Assembly: GCA_002449555.1 (NCBI GenBank)
Contig: DJXA01000121.1
Span: forward strand, 1,886 to 22,237
Origin: Atopobiaceae bacterium UBA7016
GTDB taxonomy: Bacteria; Actinomycetota; Coriobacteriia; Coriobacteriales; Atopobiaceae
Direction of reading: 5' to 3'
DNA: 20,352 bases
Shown here: piece by piece, positions 7,838 through 14,466 of the stretch
Layout of the letters: every line of letters begins with the position of its first letter
Numbering within the stretch: the first letter of the stretch is position 1
Notes under the pieces: generated by a model
The model's database searches: none
Told to the model about the DNA's origin: nothing
What the model saw: only the letters and a program-made list of their open reading frames with translations
Position numbers and translations under genes: made by a program

Positions 7838-8263
7838 GTGTTCTCGTATTTCTGGCCCATCGCACTCGTCGTGCTTTCAAACACCGTCTACCAGGTCTGC
7901 TCGAAGAGCGTGCCGGGCGATCTCAACCCGTTCGCGTCACTGACGGTGACGTATCTGGTGGGAGCTGTGGCGTCGGTGATCCTCTACCACGTACTCTACC
8001 GCGGAGGCAGCCTCGTCAAGGAGTTTGGGCATCTTAACTGGGCGCCGTTCGTACTGGGCTTTGTCGTGGTGGGCCTTGAGGTGGGCTTCATCTTTGCGTA
8101 CCGCGCGGGCTGGCAGGTCAGCGCCGCAGCCGTGGTTCAGAGCGGGTTTCTCGCCATTAGCCTGCTGGCCGTGGGAACGCTCTTCTATCACGAGCCCCTC
8201 ACCGCGAGCAAGGTCATCGGGATCGCGCTCTGCATCATCGGCCTCGTCTTCATCAACCGATAG
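7838..8263 (+). CDS. half-size EamA-domain membrane protein (141 aa)
   Basis: This is a single EamA repeat with four to five hydrophobic segments. The C-terminal FYHEPLTASKVIGIALCIIGLVFINR is typical of the end of an EamA/EmrE-like domain. Full EamA proteins have two repeats, so this one probably works as a dimer, as small multidrug resistance proteins do. The start is GTG at 7838, immediately after a GGAGG ribosome site; the frame is open further upstream without support. It is divergent from iorA across about 170 bp. The end is complete and no broken second repeat is visible downstream, so this looks like a genuine small transporter rather than a fragment. Confidence 0.85.
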   Translation: MFSYFWPIALVVLSNTVYQVCSKSVPGDLNPFASLTVTYLVGAVASVILYHVLYRGGSLVKEFGHLNWAPFVLGFVVVGLEVGFIFAYRAGWQVSAAAVVQSGFLAISLLAVGTLFYHEPLTASKVIGIALCIIGLVFINR

Positions 8264-8300
8264 AATAAACGGCAGGTCAGCCGGCCGCGAAGGAGGCATC

Positions 8301-9011
8301 ATGCGCGTCACACACCTCTATCATTCGGGCTTTCTCATCGAGCTCAAGCGGCGCACGCTGCTCTTCGATTGGTATCCCACGTCACTGGAGATGGCGCAGC
8401 ATGACCTGGGGCTGATTCGGCCTGACCGTAAGCTGTATGTCTTCATCTCGCATGCGCACGAGGATCACTACCTGCGTTCCATTTGGCAGCTGGCCGGGCG
8501 CTTCCCCGCATGCGAGCCCACCTTCATCGTTGACTCCCCCATCGCCTACGACGCGCCGGCGGAGCAAGAACTCGACGTGGTCGGATGCGTGCCTGAGCAG
8601 ATCTACGACATCGATGGGGGCATGGAGGTCACCACGCTGAACTCAACCGACGAGGGCCTTGCCTTTTGCGTGGATGTGGACGGGCGGACCATCTATCACG
8701 CAGGTGACCTCAGCGTGTGGTGGTGGCCCGAGCGCGACCGCAAGCTCAACGAGTTCAGCGAAGCGCAGTGCAGCTACTTCCTTGAGGTGCTGGAGGACAA
8801 GCATATCGAGCTGGCGATGCTGCCCATTACCCCACGCGCTGGCTCCGAGGGAGACCGCGGCATCGAGCTCTTCATGAAGCAGGTGGGCGCTGACGTGGTG
8901 GTGCCCATGCACTACCTTGACATGCGTGCCGAGGCCATGGCGCTGGCCGACAGCAAGCGACTCGCCCCATGGCGAAGCCGCATCCGCTTCGACGAGCAAT
9001 TCGAACTGTAA
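8301..9011 (+). CDS. metallo-beta-lactamase-fold hydrolase, UlaG-like (236 aa)
   Basis: The metal motif HAHEDH is at residues 51-56, a second ligand group HAGD at 133-136 and a late His (MHYLD) near 204: the ligands expected for a metallo-beta-lactamase fold. The opening RVTHLYHSGFLIEL matches the UlaG/L-ascorbate-6-phosphate-lactonase-like branch, whose members hydrolyse varied lactones and phosphoesters; the substrate here is unknown. The ATG at 8301 follows AAGGAGG. The long open frame upstream (to 8025) overlaps the EamA gene in another frame and is not coding. It lies 37 bp after the EamA gene, so cotranscription is likely. Confidence 0.88.
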   Translation: MRVTHLYHSGFLIELKRRTLLFDWYPTSLEMAQHDLGLIRPDRKLYVFISHAHEDHYLRSIWQLAGRFPACEPTFIVDSPIAYDAPAEQELDVVGCVPEQIYDIDGGMEVTTLNSTDEGLAFCVDVDGRTIYHAGDLSVWWWPERDRKLNEFSEAQCSYFLEVLEDKHIELAMLPITPRAGSEGDRGIELFMKQVGADVVVPMHYLDMRAEAMALADSKRLAPWRSRIRFDEQFEL

Positions 9012-9014
9012 CCA

Positions 9015-9074
9015 TGCAACGCGGGTTCGGAACCCGTGTCCCATCTGCAACACGGGTTCCGAACCCTTGTCCCA
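9015..9074. repeat. palindromic intergenic repeat, copy A
   Basis: Two GGGTTC-N-GAACCC palindromes sit head to head. The 17 bases at 9023-9039 are exactly complementary to 9050-9066, giving a 17-bp stem with a 10-nt loop. The block fills the gap between the convergent 3' ends of the hydrolase and LigM-like genes. A closely similar copy is at 13363-13424. Neither strand has a T-tract, so it is a REP-like element or a non-canonical bidirectional terminator. Confidence 0.75.
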
Positions 9075-9080
9075 CTTCCG

Positions 9081-10415
9081 CTATGCGAAGACGGGGTGCG
9101 GGATGGTCTCGGTATCAAAGTCCTCGTTGCGGCCTTCCTTGATGTAGGGGAAGAGGCTCACGCGGCACTTGATGCGCACCTGGTCGGTGCCCTTGTTGCC
9201 CCAGAGGACCTCGAGCTCCTTGCCCTCCTCCACAAGACCGTGGTCGATGGTGCCGATGGAGATCATCTGGCGCGTCTTGCTGGAGAACATGCGGCCGGAG
9301 GAGCAGCCCACGAAGGTATCACCGTCATAGACCTCGTCGATGTGCAGCGTTCCGTTGCCCAGGACGAAGTCATAGTCGATAGGCAGCTCGATGGGGTCGA
9401 CACGCCGCGTGGGGTCCATGCTTGCCTTCACTGCATCGGCAATAGAGTCGACATCCCAGATGAGCGTGCACGCTGTGCGATAGTTGCCCGCCAGCTCGGC
9501 CTCAACCGCCTCCTTGCCGATGAAGTCGTGGTCCATGCGCACCATCTTCTGCCAGCCGTTCTCCATGGGCGTGCGATACACGAGATCGCTGTCGGCGGGA
9601 AGCGAGCCCGTGATGTTCCACTCCACACCCGGGATGGGGAATGCATAGTGCTCGGTACCCTGCGGGATGGAACCCTCACAGTGGCAGGAGACGTACGTGA
9701 ACTTGCCCAGCTGGCGGATGCCATAGGGCCCGCCCACACGCAGGACCTCCTCGAGAACGTCCTGGCAGTCCTCGGTGAGGCCATGGATCTCGTAGCCTAG
9801 GGTTCCGGCCATACCGGTGCGCAGCACGAAGACCTCGTGTCCGGCAATCCTCAGGCCCTGCTGCAGCCACATGAAACCCAGGTCATGCAGGTCAGTCTGC
9901 GTCGCCTGCTCCACAACCTCAAGAGAGCGCGGTCCGCACATCTGGTAGAAGAAATGGCTCTCGGTGCAGTCCTCGACCTCAAAGGAGAACTTGTCCTGGA
10001 AGAAAAGGTGGTTGAGGAGCGCCGGATCGGGAAGGAACATCGAGTAGAACGTGTCCTCACCCAGGCGCATCACGATGCCGTCGTTCATGATCTTACCGTT
10101 GGGCTGCAGGATGATGACGTGACGCGCCTTCCCCACCGGGTACTTCTTGAAGGTGTTCACGCTCGCCGCCGTAAGGAAGTCGAGGTACTCGACGCCATGG
10201 ATCAGATAGTTCATGGCCGGGTTCAGGCCACCGTGGATGTAGCAGGTGTCATACCACGAGAGTTCCTCGTCGAGCCATCCGGTGTAGGAGAACGGCTGCA
10301 ACGGGAAACGTCCGTCAGACATGGGGGTGAACACGCCCTCGTGAGACGTGAACGTGGTGTTCTGAGGGATGCGGTTTTGCAGGTAAGGACTGGGCTTGAA
10401 CTCGGGTGCGGACAT
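9081..10415 (-). CDS. GcvT/LigM-like tetrahydrofolate-dependent demethylase candidate, paralogue 1 (444 aa)
   Basis: This is an aminomethyltransferase-fold protein (GCV_T folate-binding domain followed by the C-terminal barrel). Its length and motifs match vanillate/syringate O-demethylases LigM and DesA better than glycine-cleavage T-protein (about 360 aa). Landmarks are NGKIMNDGIV with Asp112, GMAGTLGYEIHG at 201-212, Tyr241 with His245 in TYVSCHCEG, NGWQKMVRMDHDFIGKEA ending near 303, and LEVLWGN near 401. The other paralogues have an NHxENG-like string where this one has CHCEGS, so the active site may differ. It is the second gene after paralogue 2, 45 bp away, with AAAGGAAG before the ATG. 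Function and substrate (a methoxyl, or another methylated compound) are inferred. Confidence 0.85.
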   Translation of the reverse strand: MSAPEFKPSPYLQNRIPQNTTFTSHEGVFTPMSDGRFPLQPFSYTGWLDEELSWYDTCYIHGGLNPAMNYLIHGVEYLDFLTAASVNTFKKYPVGKARHVIILQPNGKIMNDGIVMRLGEDTFYSMFLPDPALLNHLFFQDKFSFEVEDCTESHFFYQMCGPRSLEVVEQATQTDLHDLGFMWLQQGLRIAGHEVFVLRTGMAGTLGYEIHGLTEDCQDVLEEVLRVGGPYGIRQLGKFTYVSCHCEGSIPQGTEHYAFPIPGVEWNITGSLPADSDLVYRTPMENGWQKMVRMDHDFIGKEAVEAELAGNYRTACTLIWDVDSIADAVKASMDPTRRVDPIELPIDYDFVLGNGTLHIDEVYDGDTFVGCSSGRMFSSKTRQMISIGTIDHGLVEEGKELEVLWGNKGTDQVRIKCRVSLFPYIKEGRNEDFDTETIPHPVFA

Positions 10416-10460
10416 GGTGCTTCCTTTCGCTTTGAGCCTTGAAACTGTGACGTCTTGCCG

Positions 10461-11837
10461 TTATCGGGCTTTACTGACATCGGTTGAGTCGCTGCGCATC
10501 ACGTTGTTGTAGGGATAGCGCGCGATGGTGGCACGAATGCGCTTCTGACGCTGGCCGGGGTTGCCCCACACCACGTACACCTCGGTGCCCTCGGCAGCAA
10601 ACGCCGGGTCAACACAGCCAATCGAGATCATGTGGCGGAAATAGCAGGCGTTCTGACGGCCAAACGAGGTTCCGATGACGTTGCCGTCCGCATCCTCTAC
10701 GTAGTCGTGGTGGACGAACGGGCTCATCCAGAACTCGACGTCGCTCGGGCTCTCGATAGGCTTGTACGGCTCGACGTCATCGCCCAGGAACTGGCTCTTG
10801 AACACGTCGGCAACGTCGTCGGCGTTCCACTCGTAGGTCACAATCTGGCGCGTGGCATCGTCGGCAACCAGCGCCTCGCACGCCTCGCGGCCAATGAAGT
10901 CGTGGTCAAGGTGGATCATGCGGCCCCAGCCAAACTCATAGGGGTTATGGAAGAACGCGGTGCGGTCATCAGCCGCGGACCCGTCGAGGAAAAAGCCGTT
11001 CTCGTTGCAGGTCATCACCTGGAACTCCATGCCAGGCGTGGTCTGGAGGTATTCCATGAGGCCCGCCACCTGGCTACGCGGCTCGAGGAAGTGCACCTTG
11101 AGCTGGGGGAAGCCATTCTCGGCGTGGTTCATGGGGTAGCAGTGCGAACCAAGGCGCCTCATGCCGAGGGGCTGGCCCACCTCCCACAGCTTGGCGTAGA
11201 CCTCGTGCGCGTCCTGGATGTCGCCATGGACCTCGTAGGCCAGCGTGCCCGCCATGCCCACGCGACAGACCTGCACCTTGTGACCGGCAATTTGGGAGTC
11301 ACGGAAGCGCAGGTGCCTCATGTCATGGAAGTCCTCGCCTGTTGCTGCCTCGATAACGTCCAGCGAGACCGGCCCGCCAATCTGGTAGAGGAAGACCTTG
11401 TCCGTGACAAGCTCGCCCGTCACGCCATACTCCTCGCCATACCTGGTGTCGAGGTAGAAGTTGAGGATGGGGACCATCCAGTACGTGGTGACCTCGTCCT
11501 CGGCCGTGCGCATCATGACGCCGTCGGTCAGGACGCGCCCCTGCCCGTCAAGGCAGAGCCCATGCTTGATACGGCCAACCTCGAAGTGCTTCATGTTGGT
11601 GGCGCACACCTTGCCAAGGAAGTCCAGCACGCGCTCGCCACGAATCTTATAGGTGTCGGTGGGGTTGAGGCCCGCGTGCAGGTAGCAGGTAGTCTTCCAC
11701 GACATGGTCTCGTCGCGCCAGTTGGTGTACTCGTAAGGCGAGATCTGCATGGAGAGCGAGTACGAATAACTCGCTGCTGGAGGGTCAGGGATGGGGTGCC
11801 AAGGGTCAAAGGGAAGAACGTGGTTATCTAGGGACAT
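10461..11837 (-). CDS. GcvT/LigM-like tetrahydrofolate-dependent demethylase candidate, paralogue 2 (458 aa)
   Basis: It shares the paralogue 1 architecture and is the most LigM-like by eye: YEYTNWRDETMSW near 35, TCYLHAGLNP near 50, GRVLTDGVMM with Asp105, GMAGTLAYEVHG at 194-205, Tyr234 and His238 in CYPMNHAENGF, NPYEFGWG near 298, DHDFIGREA at 311-319. Comparison with remembered LigM places Tyr234 at LigM's active-site tyrosine. The expected reaction is methyl transfer from substrate to THF giving 5-methyl-THF. The ATG at 11837 follows GAGGAGG. It heads the two-gene operon with paralogue 1; the regulator gene is 123 bp upstream on the same strand. The two enzymes may have different substrates or act successively on a dimethoxy compound (speculative). 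Confidence 0.87.
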   Translation of the reverse strand: MSLDNHVLPFDPWHPIPDPPAASYSYSLSMQISPYEYTNWRDETMSWKTTCYLHAGLNPTDTYKIRGERVLDFLGKVCATNMKHFEVGRIKHGLCLDGQGRVLTDGVMMRTAEDEVTTYWMVPILNFYLDTRYGEEYGVTGELVTDKVFLYQIGGPVSLDVIEAATGEDFHDMRHLRFRDSQIAGHKVQVCRVGMAGTLAYEVHGDIQDAHEVYAKLWEVGQPLGMRRLGSHCYPMNHAENGFPQLKVHFLEPRSQVAGLMEYLQTTPGMEFQVMTCNENGFFLDGSAADDRTAFFHNPYEFGWGRMIHLDHDFIGREACEALVADDATRQIVTYEWNADDVADVFKSQFLGDDVEPYKPIESPSDVEFWMSPFVHHDYVEDADGNVIGTSFGRQNACYFRHMISIGCVDPAFAAEGTEVYVVWGNPGQRQKRIRATIARYPYNNVMRSDSTDVSKAR

Positions 11838-11849
11838 GTTGCCTCCTCA

Positions 11850-11856
11850 TACGCTG
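11850..11856 (-). promoter_or_regulatory. shared leader heptamer CAGCGTA upstream of paralogue 2
   Basis: On the minus strand CAGCGTA occurs 12 nt before the ATG. The same heptamer occurs in the leaders of paralogues 3 (15845-15851) and 4 (18914-18920). It is too close to the start to be a -10 box here; a transcription start region or leader element is possible. Confidence 0.3.
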
Positions 11857-11940
11857 TTCTCATAGGGCCTGCCTTAAGGAGAGCGTACGAGGAAACTGCG
11901 TTCAGGAACACAGGCATAGTCACAGCAAAGCGGAGGGGCG

Positions 11941-11958
11941 TTTAGAAGATCTTCCAAA
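11941..11958. promoter_or_regulatory. near-palindrome upstream of the paralogue 2-1 operon, candidate operator
   Basis: An 18-bp symmetric sequence centred on AGATCT (one mismatched pair) directly follows the regulator stop codon. It includes TCCAAAT at 11953-11959, the same heptamer that forms both arms of the palindrome in the promoter of the regulator gene (13170-13190). A shared half-site suggests both are bound by that regulator. It lies about 104 bp upstream of paralogue 2. Confidence 0.4.
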
Positions 11959-11960
11959 TG

Positions 11961-13163
11961 CTAGGACTTTGGGTCATACCCCTTCAACGCCAGAGAGAGC
12001 TGCAGGAGGAAGCAGGTGCGCTCGTTGGCAAGGTCTATGCCAGCGAGCTCTTCAAGGCGTTGGATGCGGTAATACATTGAGTTCTTATGCACGCCCAACG
12101 CGCGGGCAGCCTTCGCCACATTGCGCCCGCTGTTGAGATACGTCGCCAAACTCCGCAGGTAGTCCGTGTGGTCGCGTGCGTCAAAGGCCTCGATCAGCGC
12201 AATCTCTGGGACAACGAGCGCCTCTTGTGCCCGTGCGTCCGAAGCGGAAGCGACTTCAAGCAGATGCTGCGCGGCGACATCGTCATAGGTATTGAGAGCC
12301 TCCTCACGGGAAACCGCAGCAAGCCGGATTGCCGCATCTGCCTGGCGGTACGCCCAATCCAACAGCGTGACCTTGGCAAACGGCCTGCTCACGCCCACGG
12401 CCATCCCGCCGCAATAGACCGACTTCGAGATCTTTCCGGCGAGCTGCCCCTCAGTAAGCGAACCATCGACCACCTGTAGGCATTCCTCGCCTCGTATAAC
12501 ACCCATAGAGCCATGAAACGCCTGCTCAAGTTGGGCGCGTAGATAGGCAAGCGAGATGACTCTCCGCTCGTCAATCGGACGGAAGAGCATCAACCTCACG
12601 GTTGCCGGGACTGCGTAGCCAAGCCCCTGCAAGCGCTTGCGCGCATCGTCCTCCTCGCGCGCGGAGCCTGCGATCAGCTCCCCAAGCAGGGGTCCACATG
12701 CGCCCGCCGACGGCTCGTTGCTTCTCGTACGGCGAAGCTCGTAGGACAGCGTCTGGCAAAAGACTGGGAGCAAGCGCTCATCGTCGGAAGAAAACATGCG
12801 CTGGGTCTCGACTACCACCACATGTCCCAGCACCTGGGCGCCATCGCGCACACGTGCAGAAAGGTAACGAGGCTGGGCCTCAAACTCGCCAATAACCGGC
12901 TGGTCATGGTGGTAGATCCAGTCCATGAATCCAGCGTCCGCGGCTTGCTTGGCAAGGCCGTGCTGGCGATCTGGGTCTCCCTCAGCTGAGAAGTCCTGCT
13001 CACCCTCGCCCATGTTCGAGCTTTTGCAGACGATGCCCATGCTCAGGTCAGCCATGAAGAGCGGATTGCCAAAGAGCTCTGACGCACAGTCCACAAGGTG
13101 CTGCAAACCCCTGTGGCTGAGGTGTGCGTCAAACAGGGCAAGCTTCTTCTGTGTCAGGTCCAT
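11961..13163 (-). CDS. PucR/CdaR-family transcriptional regulator, module 1 (400 aa)
   Basis: The C-terminal HTH_30 domain (residues about 338-395) has the family signature: TYLNSGRNVAKAARALGVHK, then NSMYYRIQRLEELAGIDL. The N-terminal region (GLQHLVDCASELFGNPLFMADLSM) is the sensory part typical of these regulators, which respond to small-molecule substrates of the genes they control. It lies upstream of, and in line with, the two demethylase genes, implying local control. The ATG at 13163 is preceded by GGAGAGG. A perfect palindrome overlaps the leader and touches the ribosome site, suggesting autoregulation. The ligand is unknown. It is closely similar in plan to the module 3 regulator, less to module 2. 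Confidence 0.9.
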   Translation of the reverse strand: MDLTQKKLALFDAHLSHRGLQHLVDCASELFGNPLFMADLSMGIVCKSSNMGEGEQDFSAEGDPDRQHGLAKQAADAGFMDWIYHHDQPVIGEFEAQPRYLSARVRDGAQVLGHVVVVETQRMFSSDDERLLPVFCQTLSYELRRTRSNEPSAGACGPLLGELIAGSAREEDDARKRLQGLGYAVPATVRLMLFRPIDERRVISLAYLRAQLEQAFHGSMGVIRGEECLQVVDGSLTEGQLAGKISKSVYCGGMAVGVSRPFAKVTLLDWAYRQADAAIRLAAVSREEALNTYDDVAAQHLLEVASASDARAQEALVVPEIALIEAFDARDHTDYLRSLATYLNSGRNVAKAARALGVHKNSMYYRIQRLEELAGIDLANERTCFLLQLSLALKGYDPKS

Positions 13164-13309
13164 AGCCTCTCCAAATCACAGTGATTTGGAAAAGTATACA
13201 AAACGGGGACAGATAGTTGTTCCGCCGCGCGTAAGGGAACGGAGTCTTGGGACAGTTGTCCGGTCTGACCGTAATACGTGAGGTCTGCCGTAATCTGCTT
13301 CTTGAACAT
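13154..13309 (-). CDS. candidate 51-aa leader ORF or gene remnant
   Basis: The ATG at 13309 follows an excellent ribosome site (AGGGAGGAG, spacing 5), and the frame runs 51 codons (MFKKQITADLTYYGQTGQL...), ending 10 bp inside the regulator gene in another frame. I recognise no family. It spans the direct repeat at 13262-13294, the -10-like box and the palindrome of the regulator. It could be a leader peptide coupled to the regulator, the 5' remnant of a lost gene, or chance. No promoter was identified for it. Confidence 0.3.
   Translation of the reverse strand: MFKKQITADLTYYGQTGQLSQDSVPLRAAEQLSVPVLYTFPNHCDLERLWT
13170..13190. promoter_or_regulatory. perfect palindrome over the module 1 regulator leader, probable operator
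   Basis: TCCAAATCAC and GTGATTTGGA flank a single central base: a 10-bp perfect inverted repeat. It sits between the -10-like box (13193-13198) and the ATG at 13163, and its proximal arm runs into the GGAGAGG ribosome site. It could act as an operator or, as an RNA hairpin, mask the ribosome site. Confidence 0.6.
13192..13209 (-). promoter_or_regulatory. promoter-like block of the module 1 regulator
   Basis: On the minus strand this reads TCCCCGTTTTGTATACTT, with TATACT as a good -10 hexamer (13193-13198). The same block with one inserted base precedes the module 3 regulator (20216-20234). No consensus -35 is evident, so extended -10 use or activation is possible. Confidence 0.45.
13262..13294. 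repeat. direct repeat GGTCTG(A)CCGTAAT, two copies
   Basis: GGTCTGACCGTAAT (13262-13275) and GGTCTGCCGTAAT (13282-13294) start 20 bp apart, about two helical turns, upstream of the module 1 regulator. They could be paired protein-binding sites or a small tandem duplication. Confidence 0.5.
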
Positions 13310-13362
13310 GCTCACTCCTCCCTGTTGTGGTTGCCAGCATTCTACATACAAGCCAAGACACG

Positions 13363-13424
13363 TGTGGGACAAGGGTTCGGAACCCGTGTCCCACATGCAA
13401 CTCGGGTTCCAAACCCGTGTCCCA
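13363..13424. repeat. palindromic intergenic repeat, copy B
   Basis: This is closely similar to copy A at 9015-9074 over about 53 bases, again with paired GGGTTC-N-GAACCC palindromes. Here the first forms a longer hairpin, 13363-13371 plus 13373-13378 with 13380-13385 plus 13387-13395 (one mismatch). It lies directly downstream of the PIN toxin gene's 3' end. Copies A and B bracket module 1. Confidence 0.75.
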
Positions 13425-13426
13425 TG

Positions 13427-13915
13427 TCACAGCAAATCAAGCAGCGAAAGCATGTCGGCTGGTGTCGCGACCTTTGCGACCGGCGTCGTACAAAGCACGC
13501 GGTCCCAGGTGACAATAAAGTCTGCGTTCGAGCGCTTTGCAGCCGCCAGCAGCACGTTGTCCTCAAAGTCGCTTCCAATCGAGCGGTACTTGCTCGCAAG
13601 CCACAAGTCACCCGTATCCACACCCACGGCGGTGGCAAGTTCCCGCACGTTCTCGATACAACCCCAGGCGAAGGCCCGCGCCACATGTGCATCGGTTTTT
13701 GAGATTTCGCCCTTGCCTGCCTTGATTATTCGCTTCATCTCCGCGCTGAGGATGTAGAACATGGTCTCCAGCTTGGAGGCTCCGTACAGAAGCGTCGCGC
13801 CACGCTCCCGCGCTTTGGTCAGGAATGCTAATGACTCGTCATGGCGAGGATGGTCACCCAAGTAGCTGTCGACCCAAACGCACGAATCGACCAAGAGAGA
13901 AAGGTCGTCAGCCAT
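13427..13915 (-). CDS. PIN-domain ribonuclease, probable toxin (162 aa)
   Basis: The PIN fold's acidic metal-binding residues can be placed: Asp10 in LLVDSCVWVD, Glu50 in ASKLET, an acidic pair near 116-119 in GSDFEDN and Asp138 in FIVTWDR. Toxins of this type (VapC-like) cleave tRNA or rRNA using Mg2+. The frame is open 63 codons further upstream, but the ATG at 13915 has GAGAGGG before it and overlaps the antitoxin stop by 8 bp, the usual coupled layout. The sequence FEDNVLLAAAKRSNADFIVTWD is characteristic. It ends next to palindromic repeat B. Confidence 0.87.
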   Translation of the reverse strand: MADDLSLLVDSCVWVDSYLGDHPRHDESLAFLTKARERGATLLYGASKLETMFYILSAEMKRIIKAGKGEISKTDAHVARAFAWGCIENVRELATAVGVDTGDLWLASKYRSIGSDFEDNVLLAAAKRSNADFIVTWDRVLCTTPVAKVATPADMLSLLDLL

Positions 13916-14270
13916 CGAGAAGCCCTCTCTCATCCCACTTGTCGAGGAGCGCGTCCTCGGCCATTTCATCAAAGGAGCGCCTACATAATGCCTGCGCCGC
14001 AACGCTACGGTGCACGCCCGTGACGTACAGCGCGTGGTCATAGAGGAGCTGCCCCCTGTCGAGGGGATCATCGGCCTGTTTCTCCCCCGCAGCCGCTTCT
14101 CCACGCACCAAGTCCATCACGCTCTTGAGTGCCTCGCCCCGCTGAGCCACGAGCGACCAGATTGAGCGCACAAGCTCGGACGGAGATACTCCCTCTGAGC
14201 GCAGGGCTTCATTGCCAGCATCGCGCAGAGCCCTGTCCATGCGCACATTGAGCTGTACTGCTTCTTCCAT
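13908..14270 (-). CDS. RelB/DinJ-like antitoxin (120 aa)
   Basis: The N-terminal 45 residues resemble a ribbon-helix-helix DNA-binding domain: the strand segment AVQLNVRMD, then two helices with EALRSEGVSPSELVRSIWSLVA. The C-terminal half is acidic and probably wraps the PIN toxin encoded next (overlap 8 bp). Such antitoxins neutralise the toxin and repress their own operon; a 17-bp near-perfect palindrome lies just upstream of the ATG at 14270. A modest AGGAT ribosome site is present. RelB-type antitoxins more often pair with RelE-fold toxins, so the RHH-PIN pairing is mildly unusual, though known. Confidence 0.82.
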   Translation of the reverse strand: MEEAVQLNVRMDRALRDAGNEALRSEGVSPSELVRSIWSLVAQRGEALKSVMDLVRGEAAAGEKQADDPLDRGQLLYDHALYVTGVHRSVAAQALCRRSFDEMAEDALLDKWDERGLLDG

Positions 14271-14283
14271 GCTGCATCCTATC

Positions 14284-14300
14284 TGCTATACGGTGTAGCA
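14284..14300. promoter_or_regulatory. palindrome upstream of the toxin-antitoxin operon
   Basis: TGCTATAC-G-GTGTAGCA is an 8-bp inverted repeat with one mismatch, 14 bp before the antitoxin ATG. The position fits an operator for ribbon-helix-helix autorepression. Confidence 0.55.
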
Positions 14301-14365
14301 AACATAACACAGGCCAAATACACATGGGTCTGGCAAAGGTTGGCTCGCACGCTGTTGCGGCATAA

Positions 14366-14434
14366 CTGTGCCCTTTACGGCAACTGCTCGGCCTCTCGAA
14401 ACAAGAAGCCGAGCAGTTGCCGTAAAGGGCACAG
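14366..14434. repeat. 27-bp perfect inverted repeat with 15-nt loop
   Basis: Positions 14366-14392 are exactly complementary to 14408-14434; the loop (14393-14407) can add three more pairs. It lies between the 3' end of LigM-like paralogue 3 and the toxin-antitoxin promoter. There is no T-tract on either side and no second copy in the window. It could be a long hairpin terminator-like or insulating element, or a remnant of a small mobile element. Confidence 0.8.
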
Positions 14435-14466
14435 CACCTACGGAATACCTGTGAGAGGCCTCTACC

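Noticed and set aside
8025..8300. N-terminal extension of the metallo-hydrolase frame
   Set aside because: The extension overlaps the EamA gene in another frame, and a perfect AAGGAGG site directly precedes the ATG at 8301.
13363..13424. Palindromic repeats as a CRISPR array
   Set aside because: There are only two distant copies, each internally palindromic, without regular spacers or cas genes.
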